A DNA stretch of 55,761 bases, from the NCBI GenBank assembly GCA_002304855.1, contig DBPJ01000004.1:37296-93056 (forward strand), given 5' to 3'. This DNA comes from Caryophanales bacterium UBA1423 (GTDB lineage Bacteria > Bacillota_I > Bacilli_A > RF39 > UBA660). The number at the start of each line of letters is the position of its first letter. Within the stretch, counting starts at the first letter, position 1. The position numbers and the translations under genes are program-made. The notes below the pieces were generated by a model that was not told the DNA's origin, did not search any database, and saw nothing but the letters and a program-made list of their open reading frames with translations. Positions 30,228-37,840 of this stretch are shown here, piece after piece.

Positions 30228-30260
30228 AAAATATAAATTATTAATAATTTCTAATTATAA

Positions 30261-30554
30261 CTATTTACTATTCTTAAATATTCTCGCTTTAATCATGGGA
30301 TAGTTTTTATTACCTATATAAAACCCAATTATTAACATTAAAATAAAATAAGGATGAATAATGCCATAATTTATTTTTAATAAAATCAAATAAAATAATA
30401 ATACATTATCTAATATAAATAGAATACTAATACTAATTTTATACCACTTTTTAGTATCATAAATATATTTTGAATTTAGATTATATATAATTGAAAAAAA
30501 TAAGCCATAGATAAAACAAAATATTAATGATTTTATTTGAATCGCAAGACTCAT
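30261..30554 (-). CDS. yabQ: Spore cortex biosynthesis protein YabQ-like
   Basis: 97 residues with three hydrophobic segments (SLIFCFIYGLFFSIIYNL; ISILFILDNVLLFYLIL; PYFILMLIIGFYIG). The pattern and order (start overlapping the yabP stop by one base, then divIC) match Bacillus yabQ, an inner forespore-membrane protein needed for cortex assembly. Sequence similarity is weak, so the assignment rests mainly on synteny and topology. It is shorter than Bacillus YabQ. Confidence 0.78.
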   Translation of the reverse strand: MSLAIQIKSLIFCFIYGLFFSIIYNLNSKYIYDTKKWYKISISILFILDNVLLFYLILLKINYGIIHPYFILMLIIGFYIGNKNYPMIKARIFKNSK

Positions 30555-30847
30555 TATTTAAATAACTTACTAAATAATCCTTCCTCTTTTGGCTTATTAG
30601 TTTCTTGTATATAACCCAAATTATTAAATTTACCTTTAATTGAGACATTTCCTTGATAAGTATCTAATTTAATTATTTCTAAATTTTCACCTTTAACTAC
30701 CATATAACCTAAAGTGGTTTCTAATAAAAATTCTTCGTCATTAAAACTATCGATACGTTTAACCCCGCTAATGACAATACTTTTCCGATCATTAATTGAT
30801 ATGGTACTATTACCAATTGTTTCTACATCAGTCGACATCTTGTCCAT
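30554..30847 (-). CDS. yabP: Sporulation protein YabP
   Basis: 97-residue YabP/YqfC-family protein. Residues 20-85 match the family: NDRKSIVISGVKRIDSFNDE, LGYMVVKGENLEIIKLD, GNVSIKGKFNNLGY. In Bacillus it is produced in the mother cell under SigE and needed for late spore development. ATG with AAAGGAGGAAGAATATT. Coupled to yabQ. Confidence 0.9.
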   Translation of the reverse strand: MDKMSTDVETIGNSTISINDRKSIVISGVKRIDSFNDEEFLLETTLGYMVVKGENLEIIKLDTYQGNVSIKGKFNNLGYIQETNKPKEEGLFSKLFK

Positions 30848-30904
30848 AATATTCTTCCTCCTTTATAGTACAATTTATGTATTTAAATATAAATTTATAC
30901 ATTT

Positions 30905-30935
30905 AAAAAGCTTTTGTTTTTAAACAAAAGCTTTT
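30905..30935 (-). terminator. Intrinsic terminator after spoVG (bidirectional)
   Basis: A near-perfect 13-bp stem, AAAAGCTTTTGTTT with its complement, flanked by T runs on both strands. It ends spoVG transcription and can work in either direction. Confidence 0.88.
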
Positions 30936-30941
30936 GTTTTT

Positions 30942-31262
30942 TTATTCATTTTCAGTTTCACTAATCTCTACGTTGCTATCTTCATCCAGAGTGGTTGGTG
31001 CTGGTTCTGCTTCATTATGATATGCATTCAAAATAGCGTCTTCAAACATTTTGCGGACTTCTTGATTTATTGGATGTACTATATCACGATATCCCCCAGT
31101 GGCTGTTTTACGACTCGGCATAGCAATGAATAAACCATTGTCACCTTCGATAACTCTTATATCATGAACTGCAAAGCTATCATCTAATAAAACAGATGCA
31201 ATAGCTTTCATGCGAGAGCCCTCTTTTTCAATCCTACGTACATTGACTGATGTGATCTTCAA
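30942..31262 (-). CDS. spoVG: Septation/sporulation regulator SpoVG
   Basis: 106-residue SpoVG. VNVRRIEKEGSRMKAIASVLLD, FAVHDIRVIEGDNGLFIAMPS and YRDIVHPINQEVRKMFEDAIL match Bacillus SpoVG, an RNA/DNA-binding regulator. The acidic C-terminal tail is variable. Start is TTG at 31262 behind GGAGGAGGAAGTTAC. In Bacillus it is under SigH; a sigma-A-like promoter is visible here, and no SigH-type box was found. Confidence 0.96.
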   Translation of the reverse strand: MKITSVNVRRIEKEGSRMKAIASVLLDDSFAVHDIRVIEGDNGLFIAMPSRKTATGGYRDIVHPINQEVRKMFEDAILNAYHNEAEPAPTTLDEDSNVEISETENE

Positions 31263-31300
31263 GTAACTTCCTCCTCCCGAAGTTAAAGAACTTCAATATA

Positions 31301-31329
31301 ATAATATACTATATTATGGAAAAATGCAA
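31301..31329 (-). promoter_or_regulatory. Promoter of spoVG
   Basis: TTGCAT (31324-31329), a 17-base spacer, TATTAT (31301-31306). A small hairpin (GAAGTT CTTT AACTTC) lies between it and the Shine-Dalgarno and could modulate initiation. Confidence 0.6.
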
Positions 31330-31346
31330 TAATTATAATCGAATTT

Positions 31347-32132
31347 TCATCTTGGGTACCCAATATACATCATACCATTAGTTTTAATTCCACCCATTCC
31401 TTCTTTACCATACTTAGTTTTAGCTATAATACCCATTAAATCAATATCTTTACCCCTCTCTGATAGGCTAATACTAGAAGCAACCAACGCTGGATCTAAA
31501 GCATGAATATTGACTCGTTTAGGACTTGAGGCAAAATTAGCGCCAACTTTTATTAATTCTTCGTAGTTTGATTGGCAAGCACCAGCAATAATAACTAACT
31601 TGTCGTGGGCTTTTTCGTATTTTCTTGCTTCAGCAATTGCTTTTATAAAATTATTAGTATTGCGATAAGATTTTAAATCTTTTAAGTCACCACTTTTTCT
31701 ATTATAAGCATCATGACCAGTAATCACCACGATATCTGGTTTAATCTGTTTTATATATTTAATAATATGTTTGTATATTTCATCTTCCTTTAAAACAATT
31801 CCATAAGCCATAATGTTAGCATTTTTATATAGTCGCATACTACGTTTAAAATAATCAGGGTCACCATCGATATGTAAAATAGTACCAGGAATATAAAAAT
31901 ATTCGTCACGTTCATATTTATATGTATTTCTTATAATATCGACAACTTCATCATCATTTTCACTTTTCTTTTCATCATCAGTACCCAATTTTAAATCATC
32001 TAATGGACTATCAGCCAATAATCTGACATTTACACCTTTTAAAATAGCTACATCATCTTTGATCTCAATTATTTTAAATAAAGTATCATTACCATATGAA
32101 TTTCTAGTAACTAAATCACCAACATTAAACAT
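31347..32132 (-). CDS. yabG: Sporulation-specific coat protease YabG
   Basis: 261 residues. The probable catalytic residues by comparison with YabG are His140 (VVITGHDAYN) and Cys186 (IAGACQSNYEE). The N terminus (FNVGDLVTRNSYGNDTLFKI) forms an SH3-like domain. The C terminus ends GMMYIGYPR. YabG trims coat proteins late in sporulation. Located after rsmA, as in Bacillus. Its ribosome site (GAGGTGTTTT) can pair with ACACCTC upstream. Confidence 0.9.
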   Translation of the reverse strand: MFNVGDLVTRNSYGNDTLFKIIEIKDDVAILKGVNVRLLADSPLDDLKLGTDDEKKSENDDEVVDIIRNTYKYERDEYFYIPGTILHIDGDPDYFKRSMRLYKNANIMAYGIVLKEDEIYKHIIKYIKQIKPDIVVITGHDAYNRKSGDLKDLKSYRNTNNFIKAIAEARKYEKAHDKLVIIAGACQSNYEELIKVGANFASSPKRVNIHALDPALVASSISLSERGKDIDLMGIIAKTKYGKEGMGGIKTNGMMYIGYPR

Positions 32133-32195
32133 TAAAACACCTCACATTTCCTCCATAATATGTTATGAATTAAAAAAGGCGAGGTGTCTCAAATA

Positions 32196-32996
32196 TTATT
32201 TACTTAACTCATTAGCTATTGCTGCAAAAATATCAATCGATATATCTTCAGCTCTTATAGTGCTATTCATGTTATATTTCTTCAAAACAGATTCAATTAG
32301 ATCTATATTATAATGTTTTAAATTATTTCTTAGATTTTTTCGTTTAAATACGAAGGCATCTTTCACTAATTTAAAAAATAATCTTTCATTATTAACGTTA
32401 ATTTTTGCTTTGTTTCTTTTTCTTAATCTAATAACAACACTATCAACTTTAGGTTTAGGAATAAATACATGCCGGCTTACCGAAAACAATTTATCAACTT
32501 CAAAGTAATAATCAATAAATATCGAAAGCGAATTATAATCTTTAACTCCCGGTTTAGCAATTAACCGTTCAGCCACTTCTTTTTGGACCATAATAATCAT
32601 CTCAGTTATTGGTATTTTATCTTCTATAATTTTATTGATAATCGGAGTGGTAATGTAATATGGTAAATTACCAATTATCATCATCCTATTGTATTTATAA
32701 TCACCTATATCCTTGATAATATCGCGCCCTAAAAAATCATCATAAATTATTTTTAAATTATCAATATCTTTAAACATCGGCTCAAGAATATCTTTTAATT
32801 CAGTATCAATTTCATAAGATATAACATATTTAGCTTTTTCAACTAATTTATTAGTTAATGCCCCGGCGCCAGTACCTATTTCAATAACTAATGTTTTTTC
32901 ATCAATATTAGCTTTATTTATAATATTATTTACAATGTTATTATCAATTAAAAAGTTTTGACCTAATCTTTTTTTAAAATGAAAATTAAGCTTCAT
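32196..32996 (-). CDS. rsmA: 16S rRNA dimethyladenosine transferase (KsgA)
   Basis: 266 residues. RLGQNFLIDNNI at residues 10-21, SAM motif VIEIGTGAGALTNKL and catalytic IGNLPYYITTPII near residue 115. Dimethylates A1518 and A1519 of 16S rRNA. The rnmV gene that usually precedes it is missing. ATG preceded by AAGGTGATGTT. Confidence 0.97.
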   Translation of the reverse strand: MKLNFHFKKRLGQNFLIDNNIVNNIINKANIDEKTLVIEIGTGAGALTNKLVEKAKYVISYEIDTELKDILEPMFKDIDNLKIIYDDFLGRDIIKDIGDYKYNRMMIIGNLPYYITTPIINKIIEDKIPITEMIIMVQKEVAERLIAKPGVKDYNSLSIFIDYYFEVDKLFSVSRHVFIPKPKVDSVVIRLRKRNKAKINVNNERLFFKLVKDAFVFKRKNLRNNLKHYNIDLIESVLKKYNMNSTIRAEDISIDIFAAIANELSK

Positions 32997-33043
32997 AACA
33001 TCACCTTATCTAACTGTCATTATTATCTCATAACCTAAAAATC

Positions 33044-33068
33044 AAAAAAAGCCTATTACTAGACTTTT
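33044..33068 (-). terminator. Intrinsic terminator after the YabE-like gene
   Basis: AAAGTCTA/TAGGCTTT stem with one G-U pair, four-base loop and seven T's on the minus strand. Confidence 0.75.
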
Positions 33069-33751
33069 TACCAGCCCCAACGTAATATTTTGTATTTTAT
33101 ATTTCGTTGGTAGCCAATTTTAGTTGTATCTTTTTCCGATGGATATAATAGATCAAATAATGTGCCGTTGATAACACCACCGCGATCTAAAACGACCGCA
33201 ATTACTGGATCTGGCTCAAATATAAAATTCGATATTTCAATAATGGTACCACACGGTATATTTTTATCTGCTGCCACTATTCGTATTTTGCCATATTCTT
33301 CATCATTATAATATATATTACCATTCCTTACATCTTGACGTCCACTATTTTTGCTATTACAAGATACTCTACCACCACATCCAATACAATCAGGTCCATA
33401 ACCAGTTAAAGCCCCAGTAAAAGATTTAGGATTAGCTTTACCAAATTCAATAATTCTATCTTGTGGCTCTTTAATTAATACTGGTTCGTGATTATATTTG
33501 GTAGTAGCTATAATACCTCGCTCTCCTTCTGACACTACCTTTGTAGTAAATAGAGGTAGTTTAGTATTAATTCTTTCAACCGTATTAAAATCAATATAAC
33601 TATATATTAAATTTACTGTTTTTTCTCTATTAATGTCATCGGCAATATAATCATAACTACTAGCTTCTGAAGCTAATAGGAAAACAGGTAGAAGTGACAT
33701 AATCAAAATTTTTATTAACATCCCACTAGTTTGAGATAATTTAAATTTCAT
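33068..33751 (-). CDS. Secreted YabE-like protein: G5-like and 3D domains
   Basis: 227 residues. A signal peptide (about residues 1-29; hydrophobic LIKILIMSLLPVFLLA). Residues 70-104 look like a short G5 domain (SEGERGIIATT...IIEFG). Residues ~113-225 form the 3D domain of peptidoglycan-active lytic transglycosylase-like enzymes, with the Asp signature (D189, D200, in VLDRGGVINGTLFD). A Cys-rich CIGCGGRVSC lies in the middle (122-131). Its location between tatD and rsmA is that of Bacillus yabE/rpfB; SLT or LysM domains are not visible. Probably wall remodelling. Confidence 0.82.
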   Translation of the reverse strand: MKFKLSQTSGMLIKILIMSLLPVFLLASEASSYDYIADDINREKTVNLIYSYIDFNTVERINTKLPLFTTKVVSEGERGIIATTKYNHEPVLIKEPQDRIIEFGKANPKSFTGALTGYGPDCIGCGGRVSCNSKNSGRQDVRNGNIYYNDEEYGKIRIVAADKNIPCGTIIEISNFIFEPDPVIAVVLDRGGVINGTLFDLLYPSEKDTTKIGYQRNIKYKILRWGW

Positions 33752-33783
33752 TTTTCCACCTCTTATAGGATAAAAACATTATA

Positions 33784-34554
33784 TCATATCTTATCTTTCA
33801 AATCAAATAACTCCAAAGCATTGAGACCAGTCTGATTAATAATTGTATCTATTTCTAATTGCTTTAATTCAGCAATTTTATTGGCAATTATTTTTAAATA
33901 TGCTGGCTTATTTTTTTGGCCCCGATATGGCTCAGGAGTTAAATATGGGGCATCCGTTTCTAATACTATATATTCGAGCGGTATTTCTTTTATTACATTT
34001 CCTAATTTAGTATTCTTAAAAGTTATAACCCCACCTACTCCTATCAACATACCTAATTTTATAAATTGATAAGCCATCTCTAAACTAGAACTATAACAAT
34101 GCATAATACCTCTTATCTTTTTTATATTTTCTTCTTTCAATGCATTATATGTATCTTTTATAGCTTCCCGACAATGAACAATTATTGGTTTATTATACTT
34201 TTTAGCTAATTTAATTTGTTTTCTAAATATTTTTATTTGCTCAAGTTTATTATCTTTATACCAATAATAATCTAAACCAATTTCACCAACTGCTATAACT
34301 TTTAGTTCCTGTAATTGTTTTTCTAAAACCACTAAATCATTATCACTTATATTGCCGACTTCAGCTGGCCCATATCCGATGGCCGCATACACCTTTTCAT
34401 ATTTTTTTGCTAATCTAATTGCTTCTTCATTAGTTTCACGATTATAACCATTAATAACTAATAATTGAATACCATCAACTAAAGCTTCGGTTATTATTTC
34501 ATCAATATTATCATAATCTTCACTTAATAAATGACAATGAGTATCAATTAACAT
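33784..34554 (-). CDS. tatD: TatD-family metal-dependent hydrolase
   Basis: 256 residues. MLIDTHCHLL at the start supplies two metal-ligand His. EIGLDYYW near residue 92, PIIVHCREA and LETDAPYLTP complete the TatD DNase/deoxyribonuclease active site. Start at 34554, preceded by GGTGATTAT. An upstream in-frame ATG at 34587 falls in a hairpin that ends the small ORF before it. Downstream of metG in most Firmicutes. Confidence 0.95.
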   Translation of the reverse strand: MLIDTHCHLLSEDYDNIDEIITEALVDGIQLLVINGYNRETNEEAIRLAKKYEKVYAAIGYGPAEVGNISDNDLVVLEKQLQELKVIAVGEIGLDYYWYKDNKLEQIKIFRKQIKLAKKYNKPIIVHCREAIKDTYNALKEENIKKIRGIMHCYSSSLEMAYQFIKLGMLIGVGGVITFKNTKLGNVIKEIPLEYIVLETDAPYLTPEPYRGQKNKPAYLKIIANKIAELKQLEIDTIINQTGLNALELFDLKDKI

Positions 34555-34563
34555 ATAATCACC

Positions 34564-34596
34564 AAAAAAAGTATACCATAAATTCATATGGTATAC
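34564..34596 (-). terminator. Intrinsic terminator after the 55-codon ORF
   Basis: GTATACCAT/ATGGTATAC 9-bp stem with an 8-base loop, then seven T's on the minus strand. It is read before the tatD start. Confidence 0.85.
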
Positions 34597-34605
34597 TCTG
34601 GTTAT

Positions 34606-34773
34606 TTAACTTCTGTCTTTTGTTAACAGCCAATATCTACAGAAATAGGTAATCAATATTATTAAATAACTAACGTCTATAACTGAAACCTCGTTGATTG
34701 TCACCGCCAGTTGAAATAATATTCCAATAATAAATACAATATAGATTACCCTATATTTACTGCGGGTAGTCAT
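34606..34773 (-). CDS. Small predicted membrane protein, 55 residues
   Basis: ATG at 34773 is preceded by a strong GGAGGAG. The product begins MTTRSKYRVIYIVFIIGILF and ends YWLLTKDRS, with two hydrophobic segments (about 9-24 and 31-49). No family recognised. It is bounded by its own terminator and lies between metG and tatD, where Bacillus has no equivalent small gene. Confidence 0.65.
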   Translation of the reverse strand: MTTRSKYRVIYIVFIIGILFQLAVTINEVSVIDVSYLIILITYFCRYWLLTKDRS

Positions 34774-34880
34774 CTCCTCCATTCTCCTTTTTTAATTTTT
34801 ACTGACTACTACCACTCTTAATATAACATAATAAAGTGCAAATTTTGATATAAATTGAATACACTTGATAAAACTTTACA

Positions 34881-36458
34881 CTAATTATTTCCCGGGAAAT
34901 AATTTACTTCGATCTCGTTTAATTTTTTTTCTTTATCAATCCTAGCAAATAATATTTGGGGTTGATTGATTTTATCCTTAAATTTATAAGTTGAGAAATC
35001 AGTAAGTGAATCCCAATCATTGCTGGTTGTATTTAATTGTTCTAAAATTTTAGCAGCTGTTGTTGGTAAAAAAGGGTGCAACAATACGGCTCCAAATCTA
35101 ATGGCTTCAGCTAAATTATATATGACAGTTTGTAACTGCGCATTTTGATCTTCGTTTTTAGCCAGTGTCCATGGAGCAGTTTCCTCAATATATTTGTTAG
35201 CACTACTAAATAATTTAAAAATATCATCAAGCGCATCGTTTATTTGGTAATTATTAACTTTTCCCTCAACTTGTTTAGGAAGTTTAATCACTTGTTCAAT
35301 AAATGCTTTATCAATGGCAGTTAATTTATTTTGTTTTGGAATTGCGCCATTAAAATATTGCTTAATCATATTCAAAGTGCGGTTTAATAAATTCCCTAAA
35401 TTATTGACTAATTCTGAATTGGTCCGTTCAATTAGCAACTCATAGGTAATTACACCATCACTATTTATATTAGTTTCGTGGAGAAGATAAAAGCGAATAG
35501 CATCAACATCAAAATGTTTTACTAACTCACTTGCATACATAGCATTACCTTTTGATTTACTCATTTTATCGTTGTTGTTTAATAGCCATGAATGACCTAA
35601 TATTTTTTTAGGCAAAGGCACATTTAATGCCATTAAGATAATTGGCCAATAAATAGCATGAAATCTTACTATATCTTTACCAATCACATGAACATCAACG
35701 GGCCAATATTTATTAAATAATATGCCACTTTCACCATCAGCATTGTAATCTAAAAAAGTAATATAATTGCTTAAAGCATCAATCCAAACATAAATAATAT
35801 GCTTATCATCAAATGAAACAGGTATTCCCCAATTAATAGATGTTCTTGACACACATAGATCTTGTAATCCCGGCTTTAAGAAATTATTAACCATTTCATT
35901 TCTTCTCGATTCAGGATAAATGAAACCTGGATTATCCTCAATATGTTTAATTAATTGCTCAACATATTTATTTAACTTTAAAAAATATGCTTCTTCTCCA
36001 GTTTTGGTTACCGGACGTCCACAATCAGGGCATTTCTCATCAACTAATTGTGATTCAGCAAAAAATGATTCGCATGGCGTGCAATAATGACCTTCATATT
36101 TACCTAAATAAATGTCTCCTTGTTCATATAGTTTTTTAAATATAGCTTGCACTTTTTGTTTGTGTTTAGGATCAGTTGTTCTAATAAAACTATCATAACT
36201 AGGATTTAAGGCATCCCATTCTTCTTTTATCTGTTTAACTATATTATCGACATAATCTTGCGGCTTGAGTCCTTGTTCTTTAGCTTTCATTTCAATTTTT
36301 TGACCATGTTCATCAATACCAGTCTGAAAATAAACATCATATCCTAACAGACGCTTAAATCTAGCAATGGCATCAGCATATATAAGTTCGTAAACATTAC
36401 CAATATGTGGTCGTGAAGATCCATAGACAATAGCCGTTGTAATATAAAATTTATTCAT
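34881..36458 (-). CDS. metG: Methionyl-tRNA synthetase
   Basis: 525-residue class I MetRS. FYITTAIVYGSSRPHIGNVYE at the N terminus (HIGH-type HIGN), the zinc-knuckle pair CTPCESFF and CPDCGRP near residues 126-147, and KMSKSKGNA near residue 299. The C-terminal tRNA-binding EMAPII-like dimerisation domain is absent, giving the short form. Under the T-box with dut, which precedes it by 11 bases. Its last codons (FPGN) contain a perfect Noc-type palindrome. Confidence 0.97.
   Translation of the reverse strand: MNKFYITTAIVYGSSRPHIGNVYELIYADAIARFKRLLGYDVYFQTGIDEHGQKIEMKAKEQGLKPQDYVDNIVKQIKEEWDALNPSYDSFIRTTDPKHKQKVQAIFKKLYEQGDIYLGKYEGHYCTPCESFFAESQLVDEKCPDCGRPVTKTGEEAYFLKLNKYVEQLIKHIEDNPGFIYPESRRNEMVNNFLKPGLQDLCVSRTSINWGIPVSFDDKHIIYVWIDALSNYITFLDYNADGESGILFNKYWPVDVHVIGKDIVRFHAIYWPIILMALNVPLPKKILGHSWLLNNNDKMSKSKGNAMYASELVKHFDVDAIRFYLLHETNINSDGVITYELLIERTNSELVNNLGNLLNRTLNMIKQYFNGAIPKQNKLTAIDKAFIEQVIKLPKQVEGKVNNYQINDALDDIFKLFSSANKYIEETAPWTLAKNEDQNAQLQTVIYNLAEAIRFGAVLLHPFLPTTAAKILEQLNTTSNDWDSLTDFSTYKFKDKINQPQILFARIDKEKKLNEIEVNYFPGNN
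34887..34900. promoter_or_regulatory. Noc-binding site (NBS), exact 14-bp palindrome in the 3' end of metG
   Basis: ATTTCCCGGGAAAT is identical to the Bacillus Noc consensus as I know it. The palindrome extends to 22 bp (34883-34904). CCCGGG is very rare in this AT-rich window. It encodes FPGN at the metG C terminus. Confidence 0.8.
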
Positions 36459-36469
36459 TATTTCACCTC

Positions 36470-36952
36470 CTAATTGGTGCTACCTATGCCACCAATTCTT
36501 ATCTTCATTTCTTCTTCTTCATTATCAATTAATAAATACTTATGGAAAATACCCTGGGCTATTTTGCTTCCTTTTTCAACAAGCCAATCGTTTTCACCTT
36601 CATTGCTAAAAGCAATAAGAATATGTCCTTCATTAGTTTCATTATTATAATAATCAGCATCAATAATACCAACCTGATTACATAATCTAACATTATATTT
36701 AAAACCAACACTACTTCTTGATATTATGGCCAAATATTCATCATTACCCATATATGCTTTAATTCCAGTAGGCACTATCATTCGTTCGCCCTTTTTTAAG
36801 ACAAAAGCAAAAGGTGCAAAAAAGTCATAGCCAGCAGCATTACCGGTGCCTCTTCGCGGCAATATAACATCATCATAACCGACATCTTGATATTTACTAA
36901 AATCATTGTTAAATTGTTCAATACTAATTTTTTCAAATCCTCTTTCGCGCAT
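36470..36952 (-). CDS. dut: dUTPase-like dUTP diphosphatase
   Basis: 160 residues from the ATG at 36952. It carries dUTPase motif 1 (NAAGYDFFAP, residues 38-47), motif 2 (IISRSSVGFK, ~77-86), motif 3 (QVGIIDADYYN, ~93-103) and motif 4 (GSKIAQGIF, ~128-136). The usual C-terminal P-loop-like RGxGGFGSTG is reduced to RIGGIGSTN, ending the protein. The longer frame to 37018 runs through the T-box terminator and is rejected. dUTPase keeps dUTP low and provides dUMP. It is transcribed behind the Met T-box and immediately before metG, an unusual pairing. Confidence 0.85.
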   Translation of the reverse strand: MRERGFEKISIEQFNNDFSKYQDVGYDDVILPRRGTGNAAGYDFFAPFAFVLKKGERMIVPTGIKAYMGNDEYLAIISRSSVGFKYNVRLCNQVGIIDADYYNNETNEGHILIAFSNEGENDWLVEKGSKIAQGIFHKYLLIDNEEEEMKIRIGGIGSTN

Positions 36953-36964
36953 ATTCACACCTCT

Positions 36965-37205
36965 TCCATTAAAAAACGTCCTTAAATTAAATTTAAGGAC
37001 GTTAATTCGCGGTACCACCTTAATTCATAATAAATAACTTTATTATGCTCTCTGCATATTTAACGCTATGGGCGTCCTAATTTACATATCAATTAGGCAA
37101 TTCCAGAACCATGTTCAATAACCAGTTATAACTTCTTTTCACCAACCGAAGCTCCCTAATTATAACTTAATTACCTACTCTTTCCTTCATCATCTTTAAA
37201 TTTAT
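36965..37205 (-). promoter_or_regulatory. T-box riboswitch, Met-type, controlling dut-metG
   Basis: The minus strand has the diagnostic T-box sequence GGTGGTACCGCG (36999-37020 region) and upstream Stem I features (AAAGAGTA, GGGAGCTTCGGTTGGTGAAA). A candidate specifier ATG lies at 37110-37112 in GAACATGGTTC. The T-box binds uncharged tRNA-Met and prevents the terminator. Specifier assignment was made by eye, supported by metG downstream. Confidence 0.9.
36971..37003 (-). terminator. T-box terminator hairpin
   Basis: AACGTCCTTAAAT with its complement, then TTTTTT. It overlaps the T-box element, the standard antiterminator/terminator arrangement. Confidence 0.88.
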
Positions 37206-37210
37206 TTATA

Positions 37211-37239
37211 ATTCTATCATAATAAAGTCTAATTTTCAA
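37211..37239 (-). promoter_or_regulatory. Promoter of the T-box dut-metG operon
   Basis: TTGAAA (37234-37239), 17-base spacer, TAGAAT (37211-37216) with a TGA extension. The -35 overlaps the last codons of spoVT. Confidence 0.78.
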
Positions 37240-37759
37240 TATTTTTACTTAAAAATTGGGCCGCTATTTCTGTAGTTTTATTATCAATAAAACTCAAATC
37301 GTTATTTTCAGTAAATATGATTACTAACCCTACAGCATCACCATTGACAATAATTGGGCTTAAAGAAAAAGCAACATTCTCAATTAATCCTGGTGAAAAT
37401 TCGACTTCCTTTTTATGACGTTCCATAAAAGTATCTCGTCTTAAAAGGGCATCCTCTAAATATTGACTAATATATTTATTAAGATATTTATCTTTATTAG
37501 CACCTGCGATGGCAATAATTGTGTCGCGATCAGTAATCATAATATTTTGTTTAACCATTGGATAAATGGACTCAACATATTTGCCAGCAAAATCTTTTAA
37601 TGTTTCCATTGGCGAATGTTTTCTTAAAACAATATTATCACCATCAACAAAGATTTCTAAAGATTCTCCTTCCCTTATTCTAAATGTTCTTCTTATTTCC
37701 TTAGGTATCACTATTCTTCCTAAATTATCAATTCTTCTAACAATCCCAGTTGCTTTCAC
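37229..37759 (-). CDS. spoVT: Stage V sporulation transcription factor SpoVT
   Basis: 176 residues. N-terminal AbrB-like swapped-hairpin DNA-binding domain (TGIVRRIDNLGRIVIPKEI, RTFRIREGESLEIF; residues 3-39). The C-terminal GAF-like domain (residues ~58-170; VEFSPGLIENVAFSLSPIIV, GLVIIFTE) distinguishes SpoVT from short AbrB. In Bacillus it tunes forespore SigG genes. GTG start at 37759 with AGAGAGGTAAATC. Follows mfd, as in Bacillus. Confidence 0.93.
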   Translation of the reverse strand: MKATGIVRRIDNLGRIVIPKEIRRTFRIREGESLEIFVDGDNIVLRKHSPMETLKDFAGKYVESIYPMVKQNIMITDRDTIIAIAGANKDKYLNKYISQYLEDALLRRDTFMERHKKEVEFSPGLIENVAFSLSPIIVNGDAVGLVIIFTENNDLSFIDNKTTEIAAQFLSKNIEN

Positions 37760-37840
37760 GATTTACCTCTCTTTCTACTAAGTAGTTTCTATAACTATTG
37801 TGCGTGATATTGGTCTAAATAATACGACCATTTTACATTA

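Noticed and set aside
36953..37018. Longer dut frame
   Set aside because: It would run through the T-box terminator hairpin; ATG at 36952 fits the dUTPase N terminus.
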